Shown: positions 1-11,010 of the stretch, in pieces
Layout: each line of letters opens with the position of its first letter
How positions within the stretch are numbered: the stretch's first letter is position 1
Origin: Megaleporinus macrocephalus
Lineage: Eukaryota > Chordata > Actinopteri > Characiformes > Anostomidae
Direction: 5' to 3'
Length of the DNA: 64,000 bases
Assembly: GCA_021613375.1 (NCBI GenBank)
Contig: CM038719.1
Location: 42,307,961-42,371,960 of the forward strand
The notes under the pieces: generated by a model
Database searches by the model: none
What the model was told of the DNA's origin: nothing
The model's input: only the letters and a program-made list of their open reading frames with translations
Translations under genes and position numbers: made by a program

Positions 1-872
1 AATGAGGACCATCTGAATAGAGTCTCTCTCTTTCTCTCTTTCTGTCTCCCTCTCTCTCTCTGTTTTACTCTACACTCTGTTTATATTCTGTCTCTCTCAC
101 TCTCCTTTTCTCTCTGTCCCACTCTCAGTCTGTATTTCTCTTTCTGTCTCTCTCTCTCTGTCTCACTCCATCTCTCTGTTTTACTCTACACTCTGTTTAT
201 ATTCTGTCTCTCTCACTCTCCTTTTCTCTCTGTCCCATTCTCAGTCTGTATTTTCTCTGTCTCTCTTTCTCTCTTTCTGTGCCTCTCTCTCTCTCTCTCT
301 GTCTGTCTTACTCTCTCACTCTGTTTATATTCTGTCTCTCTCACTCTCCATTTCTCTCTGTTTCACTCTCAGTCTGTATTTCTGTCTCTGTCTCTCTCCC
401 TCTGTCTTATTCTCTTGCTCTCTCTCTCTCTCTATCTTTATTTTTCTCTCTCTTACTCTCGTTCTCTCTCTCTTACTCTCGTTCTCTCGTTCTCTCTCTC
501 TGTCTCTCGTTCTCTCTCTCATTCTGTGTCTCTATCTGTTTATTTCTCGCTCGCTCTCCATCTCTCTCTCTCTCTGTCTCCTGTCTCTTTAACTGTCTCT
601 CTCTCTGTCTCTCGTTCTCTCTCTCATTCTGTGTCTCTATCTGTTTATTTCTCTCTCGCTCTCCATCTCTCTCTCTCTCTCTGTCTCCTGTCTCTTTAAC
701 TGTCTCTCATTCTCGCTCTCGTTCTCTCTCTCATTCTGTGTCTCTATCTGTTTATTTCTCTTTCTCGCTCTCTGTCTCACTCTCTTCATCTCTCTCTCTA
801 ACTGTCTCTCTTATTCTCACTCTTGCTTATTCTCCCCCGCCCCTCTCTCTGTCTAGTTGGCAGTGTGAGTAA
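1..872. repeat. Pyrimidine-rich (CT)n low-complexity tract with longer-period structure
   Basis: The plus strand is almost entirely C and T, with CTCTCTCT runs. Two layers of longer repetition are visible. A segment with CTGTTTTACTCTACACTCTG recurs about 116 bp apart (from about 60 and 176). A segment with CATTCTGTGTCTCTATCTG recurs about 105 bp apart (from about 520, 625 and 730). The long open frames here follow from the composition and are not genes. Confidence 0.95.
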
Positions 873-1610
873 TCTGTCTCTATGCAGCCCCCCTTTTACT
901 CATCTCATCTACAGAGGGGGGCAACTTTCCACCAAAGCTGTTCTGTTCACACACAAAGATAGTTTGTGACCAGGACAGGAGGTCATTCACAGATATACTC
1001 CCCTCTCCTGCGGTGATCTTAGTGAAGTAGCTCTGACCACAGGAGAGGAGAACGGAACTCTTCGCAACAAGCAGTTTTAAACTTCTGACATTAAAAAACC
1101 ACGACGAAACAATGGGCTCTTCCCAAACCCCCCGATCACACGGGACCCTAAAATCACCAGGCTCTTCTTTGAGGCATTCATGTCATCAATGTCACAATCC
1201 CATCAACAGGGATTGGCTGTTCAGGCAACCGTTTACGCGGTAACCAGATTGGATTTGTTTGTCCAGACATCTAACTGCATGAGTTGCTGTGATGAGGATC
1301 CAGGCATCAGTAAAGACGAAGCCAAGCTGATGACATGGCTTTCATACCCCGTCCTCCAAACATTCGGTTCTTTGGTGCTCTTCTTGAATCCCAACACTTC
1401 CATCACTCTGGATTTGACATGAAATCTGATCTCAGTGTGCAGACTAAGATGCATCTGAATCTGATGGAAATTGCATTATAAGCCAAATGTGGTTTGGATC
1501 TGAGTTACAGAAATCTGATTTTGTGTCATGTTTTGCTGTCCAGACATTCGAAAAGCAATATGGACGTCAAAAATTGGATTTGGACGTAGTCTTAAACACA
1601 TCAACCTTAA
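873..1610. other. Non-repetitive stretch without recognisable gene
   Basis: Mixed-composition sequence between the CT tract and a LINE tail. No convincing exon, splice pair or transposon end was seen. Confidence 0.5.
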
Positions 1611-1614
1611 CAAC

Positions 1615-1800
1615 CTTAGATTCAAGAGTTTTATTGTCATATGCACTGCAGATCAGACAGTTACACTGTACAATGAAATTCTTACTTTGCTGCTCCTCCA
1701 TTCACCAATAGATAAAGATAACAAAAAAAGAAATAATAAAAAATATATACAAAATATATAAAGTAAAATAATATAAAGTTGAAGTTGAAGTAAACAAAAG
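1615..1800 (-). mobile_element. LINE 3' tail (L2/CR1-like), antisense
   Basis: Read on the minus strand this is a LINE 3' end finishing in GACAATAAAACTCTTGAA. A near-identical tail lies at 48,286-48,475 in the same orientation, sharing the block TTACACTGTACAATGAAATT. The A-rich sequence that follows on the plus strand leads directly into the 37-bp array, which may therefore sit in this element's 3' UTR. The family assignment rests on resemblance to common fish LINE tails. Confidence 0.7.
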
Positions 1801-1929
1801 TTGTTTTTTTATATACATATAGTAAAAAATACAAAATAAAAGTTGTGTGCTTGTATGTGCAAGTATGAAGAGCAGCAGCCATAAAGTGCAAGCTACAAGT
1901 AACAAATGTAAACAATAATGTTTGTGCGA

Positions 1930-3460
1930 GTAGTGAATATAAACAGTATTGTATGTAAACAGCAGTACAGTGAATATAAACAGTATTATATGTAAACAGC
2001 AGTACAGTGAGTGTGAACAGTATTGTATGTTAAGAGCAGTACAGTGAATGTAAACAGTATTGTATGTAAACAGCAGTACAGTGTATGTAAACAGTATTGT
2101 ATGTTAACAGCAGTACAGTGAATGTAAACAGTATTGTATGTAAACAGCAGTACAGTGAGTGTAAACAGTATTGTATGTTAACAGCAGTACAGTGAATGTA
2201 AACAGTATTGTATGTAAACAGCAGTACAGTGTATGTAAACAGTATTGTATGTTAACAGCAGTACAGTGAATGTAAACAGTATTGTATGTAAACAGCAGTA
2301 CAGTGAATGTAAACAGTATTGTATGTAAACAGCAGTACAGTGAGTGTAAACAGTATTGTGTGTAAACAGCAGTACAGTGTATGTAAACAGTATTGTATGT
2401 AAACAGCAGTACAGTGAGTGTAAACAGTATTGTATGTAAACAGCAGTACAGTGAGTGTAAACAGTATTGTATGTAAACAGCAGTACAGAGAATGTAAACA
2501 GTATTGTATGTTAAGAGCAGTACAGTAAGTGTAAACAGTATTGTATGTAAACAGCAGTACAGTAAGTGTAAACAGTATTGTATGTAAACAGCAGTACAGT
2601 GTATGTAAACAGTATTGTATGTAAACAGCAGTACAGAGAATGTAAACAGTATTGTATGTTAAGAGCAGTACAGTGAATGTAAACAGTATTGTATGTTAAC
2701 AGCAGTACAGTGAATGTAAATAGTATTGTATGTAAACAGCAGTACAGTGAATGTAAACAGTATTGTGTGTAAACAGCAGTACAGTGAATGTAAACAGTAT
2801 TGTATGTAAACAGCAGTACAGTGAATGTAATCAGTATTGTATGTAAACAGCAGTACAGTGAATGTGAACAGTATTGTGTGTAAACAGCAGTACAGTGAAT
2901 GTAAGCAGTATTGTATGTTAACAGCAGTACAGTGAATGTAAACAGTATTGTATGTAATCAGCAGTACAGTGAGTGTAAACAGTATTGTATGTAAACAGCA
3001 GTACAGTGAGTGTAAACAGTATTGTATGTAATCAGCAGTACAGTGAGTGTAAACAGTATTGTATGTTAAGAGCAGTACAGTGAGTGTAAACAGTATTGTA
3101 CGGGAACAGCAGTACAGTGAATGTAAACAGTATTGTATGTTAACAGCAGTACAGTGAGTGTAAACAGTATTGTATGTAAACAGCAGTACAGTGAGTATAA
3201 ACAGTATTGTATGTTAAGAGCAGTACAGTGAATGTAAACAGTATTGTATGTAAACAGCAGTACAGTGAGTGTTAACAGTATTGTACGGGAACAGCAGTAC
3301 AGTGAGTATAAACAGTATTGTATGTAAACAGCAGTACAGTGAATGTAAACAGTATTGTATGTAAACAGCAGTACAGTGAGTGTAAACAGTATTGTATGTA
3401 AACAGCAGTACAGTGAGTGTAAACAGTATTGTATGTAAACAGCAGTACAGTGAGTGTAAG
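1930..3460. repeat. 37-bp minisatellite, about 41 copies
   Basis: The unit contains TGTAAACAGTATTGTATG followed by TAAACAGCAGTACAG and repeats every 37 bp. Variants are scattered along the array: GTGAATG/GTGAGTG/GTGTATG, TGTAAAC/TGTTAAC/TGTTAAG, and two units with GTACGGGAAC. The interspersed variants suggest spreading by unequal exchange or gene conversion. The array directly follows a LINE tail. Confidence 0.95.
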
Positions 3461-3800
3461 GTGCAGTTAAAATCTAACTAGTTGAGTACACCATAAAAAT
3501 CTTAGTAAAAGTTTAGTATTTTTTTTTTTGATTTATTGAATTTTTAATAGCTAGCTCACGGAATCTGTGTTTTATATTATTTTGAATTACTTACAATTTT
3601 ATGTCATGTAATTATGTCCTTCATGAACTCCAGTTTCCAGAATTCTATAGGCTCTGACATTATGGACATGTGCTCACTTACACTCAATCACAGACAGTTA
3701 TCCAGATCAGCTTCACCTGAGTTCTGATCACCTGTTTGTAAGAATACCTGCTTTTCTTTGTGGTTCTTTGTGAAGAATGGTGCATTTTTTCTGTTTGTCT
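3461..3800. other. AT-rich spacer, no gene seen
   Basis: It contains a T9 run near 3,521 and otherwise AT-rich unique sequence leading into the dispersed repeat at 3.8 kb. No coding signal was seen. Confidence 0.5.
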
Positions 3801-3804
3801 CGTT

Positions 3805-3990
3805 CTGTGTGTGTGGAGTGTGTATGTTCTCTCCGTGTTTGAGTGGGTTCCTCCGGGTACTCCGGTTTCCACCCACAGTCCAAACACATGCATGTTAGGA
3901 TCCTCACTCTAAACTGCCCATAGGTGTGAATGTGTTTTGGCTATGCAGTGGACTGATGACCTGTCCATGGTGTACCCCGCCTTGGCCTGA
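3805..3990 (+). repeat. Dispersed repeat family 1, copy A
   Basis: It contains GGTTCCTCCGGGTACTCCGG and then CACATGCATGTTAGGATCC. A second copy lies in opposite orientation at 54,485-54,735 and a truncated third at 58,265-58,330. The block is common in fish DNA, but I cannot name its superfamily securely. Three copies in one window show that it is interspersed. Confidence 0.7.
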
Positions 3991-4015
3991 TGACACTGGG
4001 ATCAATCCATATATT

Positions 4016-4017
<2 letters not shown>

Positions 4018-4060
<43 letters not shown>
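4018..4060. repeat. (TA)n microsatellite
   Basis: Uninterrupted TA dinucleotides, about 20 repeats. Confidence 0.97.
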
Positions 4061-4064
<4 letters not shown>

Positions 4065-4079
4065 CTGGCCAGTGAAGAC

Positions 4080-4285
4080 ATGTATCTCAATTTTTGTCAA
4101 CTTTGAGTCTTCTACATCATTTGAACACGCCAGTGGTTGTTTACATTGTGTGATTAAATTTCATGATGAATGGACCAATAAAAGTGCCTCAAAAAAGCTT
4201 GGAAAATATTCTGGTTCTATTGAGTTACATTGAATGTAAAGTATGTTTTTGGTCTCTCCTGTAAAGTTGCAATTTTGGAGATACG
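4080..4285. repeat. Dispersed repeat family 2, copy A
   Basis: It shares CATGATGAA(T/C)GG(A/T)CCAATA, then TTCTGGTTC(T/C)ATTGA and TCTCTCCTGTAAAGTTG, with 14,640-14,800. A more diverged copy lies at 54,095-54,180. It is probably a non-autonomous element. No terminal repeats were resolved. Confidence 0.65.
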
Positions 4286-4294
4286 TATTTTTCA

Positions 4295-4298
<4 letters not shown>

Positions 4299-4373
<75 letters not shown>
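4299..4373. repeat. (TA)n microsatellite
   Basis: About 37 uninterrupted TA repeats immediately downstream of dispersed repeat family 2. Confidence 0.97.
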
Positions 4374-4376
<3 letters not shown>

Positions 4377-4619
4377 CCACCAAAATTTTTATCAGAATTA
4401 TTTTGGACCATCAAGAAACATCAAGAAATCCAATGTCATCCAATGTAAAAATCAGCAGAAGTTTTTTAATTATGTACAAATAAATAAACACAAAATCCGG
4501 AGCCACAAGGTTTTGATCGCATGCTGACAAGTCCCTACATGCAGTAGCGATGTATTACATATATGAAAGTCCACATATCCCATAACACATCCAGTCATCA
4601 CACTGTGAGTATTAATATA

Positions 4620-5110
4620 GAGCTGGTCCCCAGTTCCTGCTATAACAGCCTCCATTGAAACCTTACTGGAGAGCTTCACGTCCATCCACATCCAAGAACA
4701 TTAGTGAAGTTGGGCATGAATGCTGGGAGATAAGACTCAGAGCTGAAAGTCCAGTTCGCCTTAAAGGTGTCTGATGGGATTGACGTCAGGGCTGTCAAGT
4801 TGCTCCACACCAGTTCAACCAGCCCTTTTCACCGTGGGCCCTGCTTTTAGCGTGCAGGTATTGTTATGCTAAACCAGGACAAAGCCCTCGCCAGACTGTA
4901 CCCACAATGCTGGAAGCACACAGTTCTCTAAAACGTCCTTGCATGCTGTACCACAAAGATTTCGCTTCATTAGAAGCATAAAAAAACAGACCCGGGTCGT
5001 TATTCCTCCTCCAGCGACCTTCACAGTTGGCACCCCACATTTGGGCTGCCTGGAATTCAGCAGTGCTGGTTAGTGGTTTTTCCCTCTTTAGGGTTTGATG
5101 CATGAATAAA
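4620..5110 (-). pseudogene. Degenerate Tc1-like transposase
   Basis: The minus strand encodes a decayed Tc1/mariner transposase. Around 4,960-5,040 it reads GANCEGRWRRNNDPGLFF, which fits the conserved stretch between the first two catalytic aspartates of Tc1-like DDE transposases (usually G-x-V-x-WGG). The downstream minus-strand sequence keeps the expected order: CASSIVGTVW, then a divergent QHDN-type area, then a divergent SPDLNPIE area. Frames change and stops interrupt it, so it cannot be functional. Terminal inverted repeats were not located, and the 5' part beyond 5,110 is not recognisable. Confidence 0.65.
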
Positions 5111-5925
5111 GGCCCACAGTTAGATTGTCATGTTAATCAAACTAATATTAGCATAACGGCTGATTCGTTGCTCTAAATCTGCCCAGTTTGTCTCGACTAC
5201 AGTGACCCAGTCCGGCTCATTAGCTCAGCTTCTCAAACTTGGGAAGAACCGACTTCTTGGTGGTGCATGGAGAAGCCAATTAACATTAGATCAGCGAAAA
5301 CATTAAGATATCCCTCTTTCCAACACCATGTTACACCAAAACATGGGTCCAGAGTTCACAGTCCTGTTCCACGTTAGCCGGCTGCCGAGCTCCTCGTCAT
5401 GTGCCGTGCTGGCAGATGCTCTGAGAGCCAATCGGCATGGCTGACCCAGCGGCTAATGCAGAGTTGGACGTCTGAGTGCGAGTCTTCGTACGAGATTGTC
5501 TGCCAATAGTTCATCACAGGCCCTCATGCGTGACTGTATCCTGTCAACAGGACCACATCTGCTCAGTGATGTCACACACACACGCTGCACAAACCTCCAG
5601 TATCATAATGGATAATCATAATGGAAAACTTTCTGAGAAAAACAGAGCTTGTTAGTCAGAGACGCGTCCAGAAGTGTCAGTGTATGTATTTTGGGTGGAA
5701 ATCATATGAACGCCGTGATTAATATGTGGAAAAAGGAAAAGTGTGGTAGTGAAACATGGATCGGGGCCTGTTTGGCCTGTGTTAGTGTACATAGCATCTT
5801 GCATACAGCTGTACTGGTTAACCAGCTTTCTTGTGTTGTACTGGTTAGTTGGCTGGCGTAGTGCTGTACTGGTAAACATACTACTTATTAGATTACGGTT
5901 AACTAGTTAGCCTATGATAAATAAA
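5111..5925. other. No recognisable gene
   Basis: It may include the eroded 5' half of the Tc1-like relic. Near 5,805-5,880 the phrase CTGTACTGGT(T/A)A recurs a few times. No exon was supported. Confidence 0.4.
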
Positions 5926-6026
<101 letters not shown>

Positions 6027-6049
6027 CTGATAGTATCTCATGCTCACCA

Positions 6050-6530
6050 CATATGTGGTGTATGTGGTGCATACTTGATAGTATCTAGTGCAGATTTTTA
6101 CCTTTAAAAAGTAATTAATAAATACTCCACATTTTACGGTAACTTTACTGTAAGTGTACTGCACATAAACTATTGTGGTGTATTTGTTTTCCTGTATATC
6201 TGCAGTAATTAGGGTAGTTCAATATATAAACACATAGTTCACCACATAGTATCTGGTGTGCACCTGATAGTATCTTCATGCTCACCACATAGTATCTGGT
6301 GCGCACTTGATAGTATATAGTGCATATTTTGCCTTTAAAAAGCAATAAATCAAACATAATAAAACAATTTACGGTAACGTTACTGTAATTGTACTGCACA
6401 TTAACTGTGGTGTATTTGTTTTCCTATATATCTGCAGTAATTCAGTTAGTTCAACATATAAACACAGAGTTCACCACATAGTATCTGGTGCATGCCTAAT
6501 AGTATATCATGCTTACCACATATACTATCA
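6050..6530. repeat. ~235-bp tandem duplication preceding the 42-bp array
   Basis: The block containing ACGGTAAC(T/G)TTACTGTAA and GTGGTGTATTTGTTTTCCT occurs twice, 235 bp apart (ACGGTAAC at 6,136 and 6,371). Each copy ends in one or two units of the 42-bp repeat, so the array and its flank were duplicated together. Confidence 0.85.
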
Positions 6531-7435
6531 GGTGTGCACCAGATACTATCATGCTCACCACATAGTATCTGGTTTGCACCTTCTAGTATACCATGCTCCC
6601 CACATAGTATCTGGTGTGCAACTGATAGTATCTCATGCTCACCACATAGTATCTGGTTTGCACCTTCTAGTATACCATGCTCACCACATAGTATCTGGTG
6701 TGCAACTGATAGTATCTCATGCTCACCACATATTATCTGGTGCACGCCTAATAGTATATCATGCTTACCACATATACTATCAGGTGTGCACCAGATACTA
6801 TCATGCTCACCACATAGTATCTGGTGTGCACCTGATAGTATATAATGCTCATCACATAGTATCTGGTGTACACTGATAGTATCTCATGCTCACCACATAG
6901 TATCTGGTTTGCACCTTCTAGTATACCATGCTCCCCACATAGTATCTGGTGTGCAACTGATAGTATCTCATGCTCACCACATAGTATCTGGTTTGCACCT
7001 TCTAGTATACCATGCTCACCACATAGTATCTGGTGTGCAACTGATAGTATCTCATGCTCACCACATATTATCTGGTGCACGCCTAATAGTATATCATGCT
7101 TACCACATATACTATCAGGTGTGCACCAGATACTATCATGCTCACCACATAGTATCTGGTTTGCAACTGATAGTATATCATGCTCACCACATAGTATCTG
7201 GTGTGCACCTGATAGTATCTCATGCTCACCACATAGTATCTGGTGTGCAACTGATAGTATCTCATGCTCACCACATAGTATCTGGTGCACGCCTAATAGT
7301 ATATCATGCTTACCACATATACTATCAGGTGTGCACCAGATACTATCATGCTCACCACATAGTATCTGGTGTGCACCTGATAGTATATAATGCTCAACAC
7401 ATAGTATCTGGTGTGCACCTGATAGTATATCATGA
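6470..7435. repeat. 42-bp near-palindromic minisatellite with inverted members and a ~335-bp higher-order repeat
   Basis: The unit runs ACCACATAGTATCTGGTG, TGCACCTGATAGTATCTC and ATGCTC, 42 bp in all. ATAGTATCTGGTG and CACCTGATAGTAT are nearly reverse complements, so each unit can fold. Some members are inverted and read ATACTATCAGGTG...CACCAGATACTAT (around 6,530, 6,775, 7,110 and 7,320). A higher-order block of eight units recurs about 335 bp apart (6,581 and 6,916). The period is a multiple of three, so all frames stay open without being genes. Confidence 0.93.
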
Positions 7436-7439
7436 ATGA

Positions 7440-7860
7440 CACTAAATTATAGCCATTACTGTGAAGGTTCCAGTACTGGATCTTGGTCAAGTTGTTTTTT
7501 TACAGGAGCTTACAATATAATATACTGTTATTGAACATTTTCATAATGATGACTCATAATTGAGGAAAATTTCATGTTGTATTGTTTTTATTCTGTAAAA
7601 TTAAAGCCCAGAGAACTGAAACCAATACTGTTGAGCTGTAAAAGCACAGATTCTGCTGATTCCAGATTCTCTTGTGACCTGATACGTAAGTCTAGCTTCT
7701 GGCTTACACCATACCAGGTTCCAGAGACCCAGAATCCCGGTGACGTTACAGATCCCAGGCAGGCGGCCTGCCTCTGTTAAACAGGCCTTGTTTTCTGGAG
7801 TGGGCAGTTTTGGGGCAGTTTAATCAAAACCTGTTGGGGACATCTAGCAGCCATGCTAGC
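7440..7860. other. Unique spacer, no gene seen
   Basis: Mixed sequence between the 42-bp array and a GT microsatellite. Short open frames have no coding-like features. Confidence 0.4.
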
Positions 7861-7862
<2 letters not shown>

Positions 7863-7929
<67 letters not shown>

Positions 7930-7933
7930 TATG
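7863..7933. repeat. (GT)n microsatellite
   Basis: About 30 GT dinucleotides, with two GTAT interruptions at the 3' end. Confidence 0.97.
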
Positions 7934-8390
7934 TTGGTCTATTCATACCAACTGAGTTCAGTTATGACACAGTGGCTGGGTGGTTGTGGAATGTCTGTAT
8001 TCACTTACCTCTGTAATTCTTTATTAGAGCAACTGTTTCCATTGGGTTGAACCAAACAGCGTATCATGTGGTTTGGTGGGTGATGGACTGCAGAGAGACT
8101 CTGGAAATATTAGCAGATACTAGGCAACATAGCAAGAGGAGCCCTGCAGATGGGAGTGCACGCTTTGCTTTTCCTGGCTGCGTTACAGGGGTGTGAATAA
8201 TATCAGCCTCACTTTAAGTGGACATTCTTGAAATGATGCACACTCCTGTGTACGTATGTGTATCAGACTGTAGGCACTGCTGACCATGTAGGGATGGGCT
8301 GGAGAGCACATCTGCTGTGTTAGGGGCAGTAAAGGTAACACTTCATGTTAAACAACACGTGTGAGTACAGTTTAGGCAATGAATTTCATT
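7934..8390. other. Unique spacer, no gene seen
   Basis: No exon, transposon end or repeat unit was recognised. Confidence 0.4.
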
Positions 8391-8394
8391 CCTT

Positions 8395-10500
8395 CGCCGC
8401 GTAACTTGTAGTAGTATAGATACTAGGGTTTAAAAATACTTCTGTAGAAGTTGAAGTATCAACAGAAGCTTTTTACTCCAGTAAAAAGTGTAAAAGTACT
8501 GCTTTCAGAACTACTTAAAGTAGAAAAGTAAAAGTAATGTAAGAAAAAAATGGCATTAAGGATAAAAGCTTAGGCCGCACCACAGGGGTCTATAGTGCAC
8601 TAGCCCACCTCCCCAAAAACCCATTCTTCTGAAAGCCATAATGACTATAATGTTATATTAAAATGTTAATGTTGATACATTTGGGATGCGCTAGGCTTCC
8701 TGTTTCAGCTCATATACGCCCATTAAACATGAATGTAGTTTAATACAATGTAAACATATTAAAGTAGCATATCTGTTACTACTGAACAATAACATGTGTT
8801 TCATGGAGCAGAAGATATGATGACTAGTCTATAAGTATTGAAATGAAGTCAAACTTCAAAGTCATGTTATCAATAATCTTTACTGGAATGTAAATGTACA
8901 TGAATGAAAACAAGCTGTAATGAAATAGGAGTAACGAGACTATGTTTAAAATGTAAGGAGTAGAAAGTACTGATAATGGAGTGTTAATGTAAGGAGTAGA
9001 AAGTACTGATAATGGAGTGTAAATGTAAGGAGTATAAAGTACAGATAATGTAGTGTAAATGTAAGGAGTAGAAAGTACAGATAATGGAGTGTAAATGTAA
9101 GGAGTAGAAAGTACAGATAATGGAGTATAAATGTAAGGAGTAGAAAGTACTGATAATGGAGTGTAAATGTAAGGAGTAGAAAGTACTGATAATGGAGTGT
9201 AAATGAAAGAAGAAGAAAGTACTGATAATGGAGTGTAAATGTAAGGAGTAGAAAGTACTGATAATGGAGTGTAAATGTAAGGAGTAGAAAGTACTGATAA
9301 TGGAGTGTAAATTAAAGGAGTAGAAAGTACAGATAATGGAGTGTAAATGAAAGCAGTAGAAAGTACTGATAATGGAGTGTAAATGTAAGGAGTAGAAAGT
9401 TCTGATAATGGAGTGTAAATGTAAGGAGTAGAAAGTACTGATAATGGAGTGTAAATGTAAGGAGTAGAAAGTACTGATAATGGAGTGTAAATGAAAGAAG
9501 AAGAAAGTACTGATAATGGAGTGTAAATGTAAGGAGTAGAAAGTACTGATAATGGAGTGTAAATGAAAGAAGAAGAAAGTACTGATAATGGAGTGTAAAT
9601 GTAAGGAGTAGAAAGTACTGATAATGGAGTGTAAATGTAAGGAGTAGAAAGTACTGATAATGGAGTGTAAATGTAAGGAATAGAAAGTACTGATAATGGA
9701 GTGTAAATGTAAGGAGTAGAAAGTACAGATAATGGAGTGTAAATGTAAGGAGTAGAAAGTACTGATAATGGAGTGTAAATGTAAGGAGTAGAAAGTACTG
9801 ATAATGGAGTGTAAATGTAAGGAATAGAAAGTACTGATAATGGAGTGTAAATGTAAGGAGTAGAAAGTACAGATAATGGAGTGTAAATGTAAGGAGTAGA
9901 AAGTACTGATAATGGAGTGTAAATGTAAGGAGTAGAAAGTACTTATAATGGAGTGTAAATGTAAGTAGTAGAAAATACTGATAATGGACTGTAAATGTAA
10001 GGAGTAGAAAGTACTGATAATGGACTGTAAATGTAAGGAGTAGAAAGTACTGATAATGGAGTGTAAATGTAAGGAGTAGAAAGTACTGATAATGGAGTGT
10101 AAATGTAAGGAGTAGAAAGTACAGATAATGGAGTGTAAATGTAAGGAGTAGAAAGTACAGATAATGGAGTGTAAATGTAAGGAGTAGAAAGTACTGATAA
10201 TGGACTGTAAATGTAAGGAGTAGAAAGTACTGATAATGGAGTGTAAATGTAAGGAGTAGAAAGTACTGATAATGGAGTGTAAATGTAAGGAGTAGAAAGT
10301 ACTGATAATGGAGTGTAAATGTAAGGAGTAGAAAGTACTGATAATGGAGTGTAAATATAAGGAGTAGAAAGTACTGATAATGGAGTGTAAATGTAAGGAG
10401 TAGAAGTAAAATAATTACTCCAGTAAAGTATAAATAACTAAGTGTTCTACTTAAGTAAGGTAATGAAGTATTTCTACTTTGTTACTTGACACCTCTGCCA
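8395..10500. mobile_element. Non-autonomous DNA transposon with internal array expansion
   Basis: The left part carries ACTTCTGTAGAAGTTGAAGT and ACTCCAGTAAAAAGTGTAAA. The right part carries TAATTACTCCAGTAAAGTAT and ends in GTTACTTGACACCTCTGCCA. These match, from memory, a widespread teleost non-autonomous element of about 1 kb whose end reads CAGAGGTGTCAAGTAAC in reverse. The left terminus is eroded and no target duplication was found. It codes for nothing. The interior from 8,955 to 10,408 is a 36-bp tandem array not normally present at this size. Confidence 0.7.
8955..10408. repeat. 36-bp minisatellite, about 40 copies, inside the transposon
   Basis: The unit is GTAAGGAGTAGAAAGTACTG followed by ATAATGGAGTGTAAAT, 36 bp. 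Variants include ACAGATAAT, AAAGAAGAAGAAAGT and GGACTGTAAAT, and blocks of variants recur. As I recall it, the surrounding transposon naturally has about two loosely similar copies of ATGTAAGGAGTAGAAAGTAC here, the likely seed of the array. Confidence 0.93.
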
Positions 10501-10584
10501 TCAGAGAATGAATAGGATGGAAAAGTTTACGCCAATCTACTGAACTTCTGCTCAACCCACGGACACTGTTTCACATACACTGAC

Positions 10585-10949
10585 TCAGGGCAGACCCCCA
10601 ACCACGACTGCAGGGTTGCTTCGACCCACATTCGTCTGTTTGTCTTTTTTCTTCCATCCCTCTTTTCCCCCCATAGAGTCCTATTCATTTTAAGCTCAGT
10701 CAAAGATCATAGTTTCATTGAACCTACAGCCTCCAAACTGCTTATACTCCTTTAGGGCAGATACCCAAACACTAATCCACAGATATACTGACCTGCACTC
10801 ATTTATTTGTTATTTATGCATCCCTTGTTCCTCCCATTGGGCCCCATTCATTTTCGGCCAAACCCAAACATTACAGTCTTGTTAAACCTGCAGCCTCCAC
10901 TCAGGACAGATTCCCACCCTCTAATCCACAGACATACTGACCCACACTT

Positions 10950-10950
<1 letters not shown>
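10585..10950 (+). repeat. ~180-bp repeat family, two units
   Basis: Two imperfect units contain CCTACAGCCTCCAAACTGCT, CCCATTCATTTTCGG and ATACTGACC(T/C)(G/A)CAC. The same family makes five units at 26,395-27,210 in the same orientation. Confidence 0.85.
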
Positions 10951-11009
<59 letters not shown>

Positions 11010-11010
11010 C
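10951..11010. repeat. Compound (CA)n(TA)n microsatellite
   Basis: A short CA run followed by about 19 TA repeats. Confidence 0.95.

Noticed and set aside
1..872. Leu/Ser-rich signal-peptide-like open frame
   Set aside because: Direct translation of a CT-rich low-complexity tract.
1930..3460. Possible CRISPR array (regular repeats)
   Set aside because: Units are contiguous with no unique spacers, no cas genes are present and the genome is eukaryotic. The same applies to all other arrays.
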